The notes: generated by a model not told the origin, from the sequence alone. Shown: positions 6,267 to 13,846, numbered from the stretch's first letter. The stretch: 14,127 bases of DNA from Anaerolineales bacterium (GCA_012032575.1 JAAUSP010000148.1:1-14127), one strand, 5' to 3'. Translations and numbers: made by a program.

Positions 6267-8012
6267 TTAATTGATTTCTCTATAAGGCAGCATCGCCAGG
6301 GTAGCCAGACGGCTTTCGTAGTCGGTTTTCTGGCCCGGCGTCCTGGCCAGTTCAACGGCTCGCTGGTAAAAAGTCCGACTCGTTTCCAAATCACCGTACT
6401 GGCGCAGTTGGTCGCCCAGGGTAGCGTAAGTTAAAGCCTTTTGGGGCAAATCAAACGTGACCACTTGAGCCAGCAACTCCCTGGCCGGCATCCCCTCTTG
6501 CTGAATATGGACCACTATCCGCTGGTCAATGGCAATGGTCACTGCACCATTTTCTTTGAGCCACTGGCGCAGTCCCGCATCCCGTTTAAATGAATAACTA
6601 CTCAACACAAACCAGCGCCGTTGGTGCTGCTTCAGCGCCGCCCAAATCGGCTCACTCCGGTTGAAGGTACCAAACGGCGCTTTAGCCGGCGGATAATACC
6701 AATTCAGCGCCGGTTCGGCATTGACGGCTACCACGGCATCATCAGGGCGGACATTGGCCTGGAGCATCCGGCCGACTGCACGCCAATCTTCTCTGGTCTC
6801 GGTGGCATAGTAGGTTGAAAGCTCACTCCATTCGGCAAAAAGCAGCGGCGTTACCAGCAAAACCAGCAAACCGGCGTAAAGCAGTTTGCGCGGATCAAAG
6901 CGAACAACCGCCGGCTTAAAATCCGGTTTCCCCAGCATGGTCATCACCAGCGTATCAATGCCATAGGCAACCAGGATCAAATAGGCCGGCAGGCTGTACA
7001 GGATGTAGCGAACCGCAAAAAATGTACCCCGTTGTAACAGAAAGAGATAAATCAGGATAACGGGTAAAAAGAGCCAGCCCAACAACAACAGGATAGCGTG
7101 GCGCTGCTGTATTTTAGCCGCCACCAACGAGATCGAGGCAATCAACAGGAAGGCGCTGTGAACCAGCAATAGCATGGTATCGGTGGTGGCAAGCGGGGTC
7201 AGAACGCCGTCGGTGAAAAAGGCCAGAGTCTGGGGTGGACCCAGCCCTTTGTTGGGTTTTTCAGCCGCCGGGATACTCAAAGTTTCGGGCTGGCTCACCA
7301 CCGTCGAGAAACGGCCACCGACATTGTACAGGTGCCGCAGCCGGCCGTTGACCACAAAAACACCCAGCAAAATCACCAGGCAAACGATGAAACAAATGGT
7401 CTGCGCCCAAAACTCTTTCTGCTTCAGGTGCCGAAGCTGCCGGTAGCCCACAAAAAGGCCAATGGGTAATAAGAGAAACAGGGTGAAATAGTGGGTCAAA
7501 GCCGCCCCGGCCAACCCGGCCGTGGCCAATCCCCAATAGCGCAGCCGCCCGGTGTGATAAGCCTGCCACAAGCCCAGATACCCCAGCAGGGTCAACAATA
7601 ACAGCAAAGCATAAGGCCGGACCTCCTGACTATAATAGACCGAGAAGGAGGCCCAGGCCAGCAAAAGCGCTGCCAGGTAGCCCACCCGTTTGTTAAACAG
7701 GCGCGCAGCCAGCACATAAATGACCGGCACGGCCAGCGTGCCAAAGAACACCGCCGGAAAGCGCACCCAGGCTTCTTGCTGCCCCAGTTTGATCCAGCCA
7801 TGCATGAGATAATAATCCAGCGGCATGGCGGCATGGCGCTCCAACTGCGACCCAATCTCCCAAAACGAACTTTGGGCCACATCGAGTTCCAGCAGTTCGT
7901 CGTACCACAAGCTGTTTGCGCCCAGGTTATGGAGTCGCAGGGCAAAGGCCAGCAGGGTGATGAACCCCACCAGCAAAAAGTCTCGTTTTTTGGCAGCTAT
8001 TCGACCCGGCAT
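6267..8012 (-). CDS. GT39/ArnT-like membrane glycosyltransferase
   Basis: A 581-residue polytopic membrane protein expected to move a sugar from a polyprenyl-phosphate donor on the external membrane face. After the first membrane segment comes SLWYDE (D38-E39), the catalytic acidic pair of GT39 enzymes, then MPLDYYLMHGWIKLG and RFPAVFFGTLAVPVIY, and SQEVRPYALLLL, all typical of the bacterial family. About ten hydrophobic segments run to about residue 385. A soluble C-terminal domain follows and ends in a helical stretch (about 520-570, TYATLGDQLRQYGDLETSRT and onward) resembling a tetratricopeptide helix pair. The ATG has no Shine-Dalgarno; TATAAT lies only nine bases upstream, suggesting a leaderless mRNA. 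It is separate from the other glycosyltransferases. The acceptor is unknown. Confidence 0.85.
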   Translation of the reverse strand: MPGRIAAKKRDFLLVGFITLLAFALRLHNLGANSLWYDELLELDVAQSSFWEIGSQLERHAAMPLDYYLMHGWIKLGQQEAWVRFPAVFFGTLAVPVIYVLAARLFNKRVGYLAALLLAWASFSVYYSQEVRPYALLLLLTLLGYLGLWQAYHTGRLRYWGLATAGLAGAALTHYFTLFLLLPIGLFVGYRQLRHLKQKEFWAQTICFIVCLVILLGVFVVNGRLRHLYNVGGRFSTVVSQPETLSIPAAEKPNKGLGPPQTLAFFTDGVLTPLATTDTMLLLVHSAFLLIASISLVAAKIQQRHAILLLLGWLFLPVILIYLFLLQRGTFFAVRYILYSLPAYLILVAYGIDTLVMTMLGKPDFKPAVVRFDPRKLLYAGLLVLLVTPLLFAEWSELSTYYATETREDWRAVGRMLQANVRPDDAVVAVNAEPALNWYYPPAKAPFGTFNRSEPIWAALKQHQRRWFVLSSYSFKRDAGLRQWLKENGAVTIAIDQRIVVHIQQEGMPARELLAQVVTFDLPQKALTYATLGDQLRQYGDLETSRTFYQRAVELARTPGQKTDYESRLATLAMLPYREIN

Positions 8013-8021
8013 TTAACTTAA

Positions 8022-8027
8022 ATTATA
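8022..8027 (-). promoter_or_regulatory. Possible -10 box for a leaderless transcript
   Basis: TATAAT on the minus strand, ending nine bases before the ATG of the GT39-like gene. The -35 position falls on the inverted-repeat element at 8037-8155 and shows no good consensus. If used, transcription would begin within a few bases of the start codon, which agrees with the lack of a ribosome binding site. Confidence 0.35.
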
Positions 8028-8036
8028 AAGGCAATT

Positions 8037-8155
8037 CGTAACTACTCAGCTCTTGTCATTTCGAGGCCATAGGCCGACGAGAAGCGTCGCCACCGCGCTG
8101 CATCGGCCTCGGAGATTTCTCCCTTCGGTCGAAATGACATGGCTGAGTAGTTACG
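8037..8155. repeat. 119-bp MITE-like palindromic element, copy B of the dispersed repeat
   Basis: The outer arms CGTAACTACTCAGC (8037-8050) and GCTGAGTAGTTACG (8142-8155) are perfect 14-bp reverse complements. Nested inside are GTCATTTCGA (8055-8064) and TCGAAATGAC (8129-8138). The inner part shares GTCATTTCGAGGCC and GAGATTTCTC with copies A (2611-2644) and C (13690-13790). It fills the gap between the 587-aa gene and the GT39-like gene and holds no gene. Confidence 0.8.
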
Positions 8156-8164
8156 TGATAACGA

Positions 8165-9928
8165 TCAATTGCCGTCGTGTTCCGAAGCGGTATCGCCGGC
8201 GTGCTCGTCAATCAATTCAGGTGTGGGAGCGGGGGCAGGCGCAGCGATCTCGCCGGCTACCGGGAAGAGTTCAACGCTGGCCATCAACTGGCTCAGAATA
8301 TACACGGTCCGCATCCCACCCTGGCCGGGATCAGCCAGGTCTAGCCCATCGGCATCGGTGAGCGCTTGGGTCAAGCTGACAACCTGATTGACCAGATCAC
8401 CGACGGAGGCAATATCGCCGGCCTGGAGGATTTGCAATTCCAAATCCCGAATTTGCTCGGCCAGACTGATCGCATTGGCGGCGGCGGCCTGGGTTTGCTC
8501 CGCTTGCCGGACTGTTTCGGGCGAAGCGCCTTCAACCTGGGCTGCTGCTGCGGCTTGATTGGCAATGGCTTGCAGGTAGCCCGCCCCGGAACCAGAGCCG
8601 AGCAGGCCAAAGCCGTCGCCCTGACTATAAACCTCACCGTTGCCGTCCCGGTCGCCATAGTCGGGCGAGCTTTGCCCTTCCAGAATATTGAGGATACCCT
8701 CGGCCTGAATCTTTAGCGCGGCCAGATCATTATTGGGAATTGAGTAATCTTTCTGGAAGCCCACTTCCGGCTCGATTTTCAACACCTGGTTCAAGGCATT
8801 GAGGGTGTAGCCGTCACCATCGGGGGTGTCAGGCGCGCTGGCTACCACCGGCAAAATCGGCTCCAGCACCGTAGTGGAGATTTCACCCTCGAAGGCGTTC
8901 ACCCCCGAAGGCGCGGGGGCACTGTCGCTGGCCGGCTCGACACTGACGAAGGCCCGGTTGAACAGCGCCAGCAGGTTACGGCCAGCGGGGTCGGTAAAGG
9001 TGTGATTGATCGCATCACCGCTCAGGGTCAATTTGCCCAGGCTCAGCGGGGCCTGACCTTCACCTTCGAGCCAGGCTTCGTAGACCGAGCCATCGGGCGG
9101 CGCGACCACGCCGGTCAGGGCCAGGGTGGCTTTATCGCCGTGAATCTGGTCATCACTGACTGTCAGCAGTCCAGCCCGAACCGGGGCCGGGGTTGGCGTC
9201 GGCGGGGCAGGCGTGGCGGTCGGTTCAGCCGCAACCTCAACCGGCTCCTCGGCATGCTCTTCAACCACTTCAACCGGTTCGGCGGCATGCTCTTCAACCA
9301 CTTCAACCGGCTCCTCGGCGTGCTCCTCGACTACTTCAACCGGAGCTTCGGTCGGTTCGGCTGTGACCGGCTCTGCGGCGTGTTCGGCCACAGTTTCGAC
9401 CGGGGCGGCAGGCTCGGTGGACGCATCGGCGGCATGTTCAGCCGGCAGTTCGGCCGCATGCTCGGTCACTGCGCCGCCGGACGAATCGCCGCCGGTATAG
9501 AAGGAGATATACAGGCCAATCCCCAGCAGCAGGGTAATGGTCCACAAAACAAAGGCAGTCCACATAAACCAACGCAGCACCCCGATTTTGCGGGGCAAAA
9601 TTTTCAAACCGGCCAACAAACAATAAACAGCTACAAGTTGGGCCAAAACACCAACGCCGGCATGAGCCAGCACCAGCGGGGGCATACTGGCCACCCCGGT
9701 GCTAATAATAGCCATGATTGTAGGGATCATAACAAAGACGATAAAAAACAGGTTCAGCACCACCACCGGAATTTGAAAGCGGTCGTGCCATTTGTATTGT
9801 TTCCGCAGTTGGGCTGTCACCCCCAGGCAGAGCGAAATGTAGAAGAGAATTTCGATGACCAGGGTCAAGTCAACCAGCAGATTACCACCAGTACCTAGAA
9901 AACCGGGGATTTCTCTCAAACCGCCCAT
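8165..9928 (-). CDS. Membrane-anchored fusion protein: DUF420-like 4-TM domain, EHA repeats, extracellular domains
   Basis: A 587-residue protein with at least four parts. Residues about 16-144 form four membrane segments with H48 (WHDRF) and H89 (LAHAG), resembling DUF420-type proteins. Residues 150-250 are low-complexity Glu/Ala/Pro/Val with EHA tripeptides at about 157, 164, 182, 202, 213 and 224, three of them in an 11-residue repeat (VEVVEEHAEEP), then a Pro/Thr linker. Residues 251-360 (TLALTGVVAPPDGSVYEAWL) look like the extracytoplasmic domain seen in some anti-sigma-factor-like proteins. Residues 370-560 include an EF-hand-like DRDGNGEVY (426-434) and an Ala/Gln-rich helical stretch; the C-terminus again has EHA and EHD. 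The ATG follows AAGGAGG at a long spacing of about 14 bases. It lies behind the short Rieske-like ORF. Function not recognised; the domain order appears unusual. Confidence 0.7.
   Translation of the reverse strand: MGGLREIPGFLGTGGNLLVDLTLVIEILFYISLCLGVTAQLRKQYKWHDRFQIPVVVLNLFFIVFVMIPTIMAIISTGVASMPPLVLAHAGVGVLAQLVAVYCLLAGLKILPRKIGVLRWFMWTAFVLWTITLLLGIGLYISFYTGGDSSGGAVTEHAAELPAEHAADASTEPAAPVETVAEHAAEPVTAEPTEAPVEVVEEHAEEPVEVVEEHAAEPVEVVEEHAEEPVEVAAEPTATPAPPTPTPAPVRAGLLTVSDDQIHGDKATLALTGVVAPPDGSVYEAWLEGEGQAPLSLGKLTLSGDAINHTFTDPAGRNLLALFNRAFVSVEPASDSAPAPSGVNAFEGEISTTVLEPILPVVASAPDTPDGDGYTLNALNQVLKIEPEVGFQKDYSIPNNDLAALKIQAEGILNILEGQSSPDYGDRDGNGEVYSQGDGFGLLGSGSGAGYLQAIANQAAAAAQVEGASPETVRQAEQTQAAAANAISLAEQIRDLELQILQAGDIASVGDLVNQVVSLTQALTDADGLDLADPGQGGMRTVYILSQLMASVELFPVAGEIAAPAPAPTPELIDEHAGDTASEHDGN
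9236..9345. repeat. 33-bp tandem repeat encoding VEVVEEHA(E/A)EP
   Basis: About three near-identical 33-bp units (CTTCAACCGGCTCCTCGGC and similar in each) within the 587-aa gene. They encode an acidic His-containing 11-residue repeat at residues about 196-230. Units differ mostly by G/C and A/C changes, with some silent changes, so the repeat appears kept in frame. Confidence 0.8.
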
Positions 9929-9991
9929 AAAATTTACTTCTTCAACCTCCTTATCTAATTGGTTTTGTGATTTTGAGCTATGAAATATTGT

Positions 9992-10111
9992 TCAGGACAA
10001 CAAATCCATCATTGAGTTGAACAGGCCAATAGCATGGCCGGTGAGGGTAACAGCGGTAATTTGACCCGGACTGAGTTGATCAGCGTCGAGGATTTTGACG
10101 AAGTTCGACAT
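9992..10111 (-). pseudogene. Truncated Rieske-ferredoxin-like N-terminus, 39 aa
   Basis: A short ORF beginning MSNFVKILDADQLSPGQ and including AVTLTGHAIGLFN. This matches the opening strands of small Rieske [2Fe-2S] ferredoxins, whose next residues normally lead to the two Cys-His cluster motifs. Here the frame reads SMMDLLS and stops, so there are no CxH/CxxH ligands. No other frame restores them. The start ATG (10109-10111) has AAGGGGG about nine bases upstream, and a good promoter lies at 10184-10213. It is either a truncated relic that still carries active expression signals or a real small peptide that leads the transcript of the 587-aa gene 63 bp downstream. The family resemblance is by eye. 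Confidence 0.5.
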
Positions 10112-10183
10112 GCAGTTGCCCCCTTAAAGATAAACCTTATAACCACACGTCTGCAGCCTGGCAGGAGTTATCAGATTGCGCAC

Positions 10184-10213
10184 AGTATACACTAGGTTCA
10201 AGCCTAATTGCAA
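10184..10213 (-). promoter_or_regulatory. Sigma-70-like promoter for the Rieske-like ORF and 587-aa gene
   Basis: On the minus strand TTGCAA (10208-10213) and TATACT (10184-10189) are separated by 18 bases. Transcription would start near 10177, about 65 bases before the Rieske-like ATG. This is the best promoter match seen in the window. Confidence 0.5.
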
Positions 10214-10259
10214 GGGTTAAAATTGATCTCGGTTATAGCCAAAGTGTCCCATTGAAGAG

Positions 10260-10310
10260 AGGAAGGTTGGAAAGTTGGAAGGTTGCATTACCAACCTTCC
10301 AGTCCTCCAT
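10260..10310. repeat. Intergenic GGAAGGTT repeat cluster with hairpin
   Basis: GGAAGGTTGGAAAGTTGG and GGAAGGTTG face CCAACCTTCC, forming a hairpin just downstream of the response regulator. It uses the same GGAAGGTT unit as the array inside the leftmost glycosyltransferase at 765-840, showing a dispersed octamer family. No T run follows on the minus strand. Confidence 0.7.
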
Positions 10311-10328
10311 TCTTCCAGCCTGCCATCG

Positions 10329-10733
10329 TCATTCCGCTCGACTGGTTAGGGCTAAATGAATTTGGTCAATCAAGGTCAGCCAGCCCCGCCCCTTCTCGGC
10401 AAAACCATCAGCGCCGGCTTCAAAAGCCCGCTGGCGGGCCGGGGCGTCGCTGTGAACCGTCAAAAAAACAATAATCGGCGGCGGCAGCAGCCCTTTGAGC
10501 CGGCGGGCGACTTCATAGCCATCCAGTCCGGGCAGTTCCACATCGAGAATGACGACTTCGGGCCGCAGTTCGGCGGCGCGGTGAACTGCCTCCAGGCCAT
10601 CACCAGCTTCGCCAATGACCCGCAAATCGGCTTCGTCTTCGATGAGCCAGCGCAGGGCCTCACGCACAACCGGCACATCGTCTACGAGGAAAACTGTGTA
10701 AGGTTTTTCCAGGACCATGGGAAAGTTAGCCAC
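10329..10733 (-). CDS. Receiver-domain-only response regulator (CheY-like)
   Basis: A single phosphoacceptor domain of 129-134 residues with no output domain. From the GTG at 10733: D18-D19 for metal binding, D64 in [16 protein letters not shown] as phosphoacceptor, T92 in LTVHSD, and K114 in GFAEKG; all the conserved receiver residues are present. The ATG at 10716-10718 ([14 protein letters not shown]) is an equally good start; neither has a clear ribosome binding site. It lies between the RTX-type gene and the promoter of the Rieske-like ORF. No histidine kinase is in the window, so its partner is unknown. Single-domain receivers act by protein binding or phosphorelay. Confidence 0.9.
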   Translation of the reverse strand: MANFPMVLEKPYTVFLVDDVPVVREALRWLIEDEADLRVIGEAGDGLEAVHRAAELRPEVVILDVELPGLDGYEVARRLKGLLPPPIIVFLTVHSDAPARQRAFEAGADGFAEKGRGWLTLIDQIHLALTSRAE

Positions 10734-10780
10734 TTCATTACAGGGTTACTCACAAGATTTGCGTGATGGGCGAAAACCTT

Positions 10781-10852
10781 GACTCACGGACAGAAGAAAA
10801 CACGGATTTTCTCAGCTTTAGTTTTGTCGGTGTTCTTTTGCGTCCGTGAGTC
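10781..10852. repeat. 72-bp palindromic element
   Basis: GACTCACGGAC (10781-10791) and GTCCGTGAGTC (10842-10852) are perfect 11-bp reverse complements, with partly complementary inner arms (AGAAAACAC / GTGTTCTTTT). It occupies the 214-bp gap between the response regulator and the RTX-type gene. Nothing else is seen in that gap. Confidence 0.7.
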
Positions 10853-10947
10853 ATTTCCTCTATGAGGTTGCGGTTTGGCTGCGTTATGTTTCACTATTTT
10901 CATTTAGCGCACGATCAATTGCAGCCGCGGGTTAAGCGCCAGGTTGC

Positions 10948-12483
10948 TCAATTCAGTGGGGTGGGCGGGCTGGTGGTTAAATCGAGCGCTTCTATGGCGC
11001 CACCGTCACGGCTGGGACAGACCAGAAATTCGATGTCGCGCAGGTGCATGGTTTGGCGCAGACCGTTATCGGCGGTTTGTTCACCAGCAGCGAAGGAATC
11101 CGCCTGTTCACGCAAGAAGAAACGGACCAGGTGATCCAAATTCAAAGCCTGGAGTTGTTGAGCAGAGTCGGCGGTGTGACCGGCGTCAACAACGCCGCAG
11201 AAACCGGGCGCATTGGTTACGTCCACCAGCGGCAGTTGGGTGGTCGGGTCAACAAAGACCTGCCCGGCCTGTTCGTTGTCGCTCACCCGAAAAACGGTCT
11301 GACCATTTTCCACTTCGCCCACCAGCCCCAAAATCAAGACATCTTCGCCGGGGCCGCCGTCGAGCAGGTCGGAGCCATCGCCGACGCCCCATATAAGAAC
11401 ATCGTTGCCGTCGCCGCCAAATTTGCGGTCGCTCTTGGCCGGGTGGAAATGCTCCAGCCCGCCGATGAGCACGTCCTCCCCGGCGTCGCCCAGCAGCACG
11501 TCCACGCCCAGGCCGCCAATCAGCAGGTCAGAGAGAGGGGAGCCAAACAGAACATCGCCATAGGCCAGGCTTTGGTCAACACCGCCGCCGGCCAAAGCGG
11601 GGTCCTGCGGCTGGACAAACGGGTTGCCGGCAAAGTTGTTATCGGCCCCGATTTGGGTTTGAATGGGTACGGCCTGCGGCTCGCCAAAGATAAAGTTATC
11701 CATCACGGCCACGTCTGTCTCAGGGCTGTCGTCCGGCCCCAATGCAGCGGTCCCATAGGCAATCCGCACCCGGTGAACAATCGGTTCGGGAAAAGCGACA
11801 CCCAGAAACGACAGGCCGGAGTCAGCAATAGGGGTGGCAAATTTACCCAGCGAGTTGCCGTTGATGTCAAAATATTCAAAGGCGGTGTGGTCGGTATCCA
11901 CGTCGGTGTAGACCGCGCCGAAGCCGCGCACCACGGCCGGGGTATTGGTCCCTGGCACATAAAAGGTGGCGTCAACGATATTGCTGCCGAGCGGCGAAAA
12001 GAGCCGTTCTTCGCTGAAGGTTTTAAAGCTGTCGGCATAGGCAGGGTTGATGTTGCCAAAGCGGGGCAGCGCCCCGGAAGGATTGTCGCTGTCGGCGCTG
12101 ATAAACAGGCCCTCGCCGGGGGTGGCCAAAACGATACCGCGTGCTCGCGGGGCAGTGGGCTGGTTGAACAAGTCGGAGGGGTAAGGATTGGGCGCAGATT
12201 CTTCATCCGTCAGGGTATCCCAGTTGATTTCCCGGTAGCCGCTCCCGAAGGAGCCGGGTTCGCCGCCGTTGTTTTGACCGCCCAAAATCTGGCGATAGGC
12301 TTCGACCACGGCGGTAATATCGCCCGCGCCGGAGACGATCTCCGGTTCAGGCACAGCCTGCCGCGGACCGCCAAACCCTGCCAGCAACAGGCAGGCCAGC
12401 AGGCTCATCAACACCAGATAACTACGTTTGAGGATTATCCTGGTTTTTGTTTTAGACAAGGGATGGTTTGGGGTGAAAATCAT
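10948..12483 (-). CDS. Secreted RTX-type calcium-binding repeat protein
   Basis: A 511-residue exported protein. Basic residues then a hydrophobic stretch (about 21-38, YLVLMSLLACLLLAGFGG) form a signal peptide or anchor. Residues about 140-270 (FGNINPAYADSFKTFS through VAVMDNFIFGEP) look like a beta-sandwich, lectin-like extracellular domain. Residues about 312-386 hold hemolysin-type nonapeptides GGxGxDxLx: SDLLIGGLGVDVLLGDAGED, later GGDGNDVLIWG and LLDGGPGEDVL, which bind calcium in a beta roll. The C-terminal 110 residues carry two cysteines (C429, C489). The ATG at 12481-12483 follows AGGAGAG at good spacing. No type I secretion genes are seen, and the N-terminal signal suggests Sec export. 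Binding partner unknown. Confidence 0.8.
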   Translation of the reverse strand: MIFTPNHPLSKTKTRIILKRSYLVLMSLLACLLLAGFGGPRQAVPEPEIVSGAGDITAVVEAYRQILGGQNNGGEPGSFGSGYREINWDTLTDEESAPNPYPSDLFNQPTAPRARGIVLATPGEGLFISADSDNPSGALPRFGNINPAYADSFKTFSEERLFSPLGSNIVDATFYVPGTNTPAVVRGFGAVYTDVDTDHTAFEYFDINGNSLGKFATPIADSGLSFLGVAFPEPIVHRVRIAYGTAALGPDDSPETDVAVMDNFIFGEPQAVPIQTQIGADNNFAGNPFVQPQDPALAGGGVDQSLAYGDVLFGSPLSDLLIGGLGVDVLLGDAGEDVLIGGLEHFHPAKSDRKFGGDGNDVLIWGVGDGSDLLDGGPGEDVLILGLVGEVENGQTVFRVSDNEQAGQVFVDPTTQLPLVDVTNAPGFCGVVDAGHTADSAQQLQALNLDHLVRFFLREQADSFAAGEQTADNGLRQTMHLRDIEFLVCPSRDGGAIEALDLTTSPPTPLN

Positions 12484-12522
12484 TGGGCTTCTCTCCTGGA
12501 AAATAAAGATACGATGAATAGT

Positions 12523-12580
12523 GAGGCGAGGAGGCGAGGGCTTTTCACGTTGTGGTGACCTCGCCTCCGTGCCTCTTTTT
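12523..12580. repeat. GAGGCGAGG hairpin between genes
   Basis: GAGGCGAGGAGGCGAGG (12523-12539) pairs with CCTCGCCTCCGTGCCTC (12559-12575) with few mismatches; TTTTT (12576-12580) follows on the plus strand. Both flanking genes read on the minus strand, where no T run follows, so a repeat is more likely than a terminator. It shares its word with the array at 706-760. Confidence 0.6.
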
Positions 12581-12593
12581 CAGACGTTGGATA

Positions 12594-13469
12594 TCAGCCA
12601 GAGGTGGGATGGTGAGCGTTGGGCGAAAAAGGCGAAACCGAGCGGACTTTGACCGGCGATTTCACCGTTTGGGCCAGCCGGATTTTGCTCAGGCCGCTGG
12701 CAAAGATCAGCGCAAACAAGCCGAGCCAGAGCCAGGTACCCGGGCCGGCCCAATTGAGCTTATGGACCGCCGCATCTACGATAACCAGGCCCAAAATCGC
12801 AAAAAGTCCCTGGGTCATTTGCGCCACTCCGACAGCCACAAATTCAACCGCCGCCGCCCGGCGCGATAACAGCCAGACTCCCAACGCGCCGGTAGTGAAA
12901 ATGGCGCTGTAAAGCTGCCCGTGAAAATTATCCAGTTTCCAGGGCCAGAAGGCGCTAAAAAGGGCCGGGGCCAAAAGCAGTCCCAGGCCGTACAGCCCCA
13001 ATGCTGCTGCTTCCACCTGCAAGTAGACACGCTGACCGGATGAAGTCGGCCAGGCAATTTCGGGGATGGGCCAGCGGCGGTACTGCCAGAGAAACAGCGC
13101 CGAAATCAGAGCGGAACCGAGATAGACAATAAACCAGGTCCAGACTGCCCGGCGTTGAAAGTCGAACTGGTCAAGATACAGCAGTGACACCAGGGAGACC
13201 AGGCCGGTGAAGGCCAGGGCCATCGGCAAGTTGAGCCGGCCCGGCGACCAGCGATTGAACCGAAGCTGGACCAGCACCACTGCCAGTTCGGCCAGGTAGA
13301 ACGCCCCCAGAAAGCGGGTATTGAAAGGCGTCAACGTCCAGGGCCAACGTTTGGTCACTAATTCGGGGATAAAAAATAAGGCGATGCCCACGATTAAAAC
13401 CAAAGCGACCACGCCAAAGAAGATACGAACCAAAAATGAAAGGCCAGGATTGGTATTTTGTGCCTGCAT
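12594..13469 (-). CDS. Membrane protein with internally duplicated four-helix module
   Basis: A 291-residue integral membrane protein not recognised by family. Two halves align by eye: residues about 24-125 and 158-258, each opening with a hydrophobic segment and then a W-P-W motif (RWPWTLTPFNTRFLGAFYLA at 41-60 and FWPWKLDNFHGQLYSAIF at 175-191), followed by three more hydrophobic segments. That gives about eight membrane helices from a tandem duplication. The start is the ATG at 13467-13469, because GGAGG lies five bases in front of it; a TTG at 13479-13481 would place that site inside the gene. A perfect palindrome lies 17 bp upstream, and the RTX-type gene follows 110 bp downstream. Function unknown. 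Confidence 0.75.
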   Translation of the reverse strand: MQAQNTNPGLSFLVRIFFGVVALVLIVGIALFFIPELVTKRWPWTLTPFNTRFLGAFYLAELAVVLVQLRFNRWSPGRLNLPMALAFTGLVSLVSLLYLDQFDFQRRAVWTWFIVYLGSALISALFLWQYRRWPIPEIAWPTSSGQRVYLQVEAAALGLYGLGLLLAPALFSAFWPWKLDNFHGQLYSAIFTTGALGVWLLSRRAAAVEFVAVGVAQMTQGLFAILGLVIVDAAVHKLNWAGPGTWLWLGLFALIFASGLSKIRLAQTVKSPVKVRSVSPFSPNAHHPTSG

Positions 13470-13485
13470 GTCAACCTCCAAATGT

Positions 13486-13501
13486 GTTGTAAAAGTACAA
13501 C
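13486..13501. promoter_or_regulatory. Possible operator palindrome
   Basis: GTTGTAAAAGTACAAC: perfect 6-bp arms about a 4-base centre, placed 17 bp upstream of the ATG of the duplicated membrane protein and just upstream of its ribosome binding site. Placement and symmetry suit a repressor site or a small leader hairpin. No regulator can be assigned. Confidence 0.4.
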
Positions 13502-13689
13502 TTCTTCCAGCATACTCGAAATAAGCTGTCCGTGCTACCGGCCAAAGATAGATTTTGCAGAAGAAAAAGGTTGGGGTAGGGGTCTAACTAAAGTCAGGGC
13601 TAAATCCTGACTAAAGTGAGGGGGTAAAAAGAGATTGGAGAGTGGAGAGTGGAGATTGAATCTCCAATTTCCAGGAGTTACGCCATCCA

Positions 13690-13790
13690 CATGTCATTTC
13701 GAGGCCAGAGGCCGAGAAATCCCTGAAAGATAGGCTCGCCAGACGAATTGGTAGAGATTTCTCGCTCCTATCGTCGCTCGAAATGACATG
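13690..13790. repeat. Dispersed palindromic repeat, copy C
   Basis: CATGTCATTTCGAG (13690-13703) and CTCGAAATGACATG (13777-13790) are perfect 14-bp reverse complements. They enclose GGCCGAGAAATCCC and GAGATTTCTCGC, the words shared with copies A and B. The layout is that of a REPIN: two inverted repeat units with a variable centre. Confidence 0.85.
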
Positions 13791-13846
13791 CCCATGTGAG
13801 TCTTGTAATCTCCGGTCTCCCATTAGACTGAGGTTAGATAGGGTTT

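Larger units (their letters stand above)
13482..13846. other. Repeat-rich intergenic region, 365 bp
   Basis: Contains the operator-like palindrome, the hairpin AGTCAGG (13592-13598) / CCTGACT (13606-13612), a purine-rich GGAGAGTGGAGA repeat ending in GGAGATTGAATCTCC (about 13634-13665), and copy C of the dispersed palindromic repeat. No convincing gene: the 70-codon frame on the minus strand at 13611-13823 is translated repeat. Confidence 0.75.

Noticed and set aside
9002..9898. Plus-strand open frame of 298 codons with Asn/Arg/Phe-rich repeats
   Set aside because: Antisense to the 587-aa gene; its repeats mirror the EHA repeat DNA, and there is no ribosome binding site.
10755..10860. Minus-strand ORF of about 34 codons starting MTHGRKRTPTK
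   Set aside because: It lies almost wholly in the 72-bp palindrome and has only a weak ribosome binding site.
11044..12558. Plus-strand open frame of 504 codons
   Set aside because: Antisense to the RTX-type gene; it has no signal, domain or ribosome binding site, while the minus strand shows clear RTX nonapeptides and a signal peptide.
13611..13823. Minus-strand frame of 70 codons
   Set aside because: It is the translation of palindromic repeat copy C and the purine-rich repeat.
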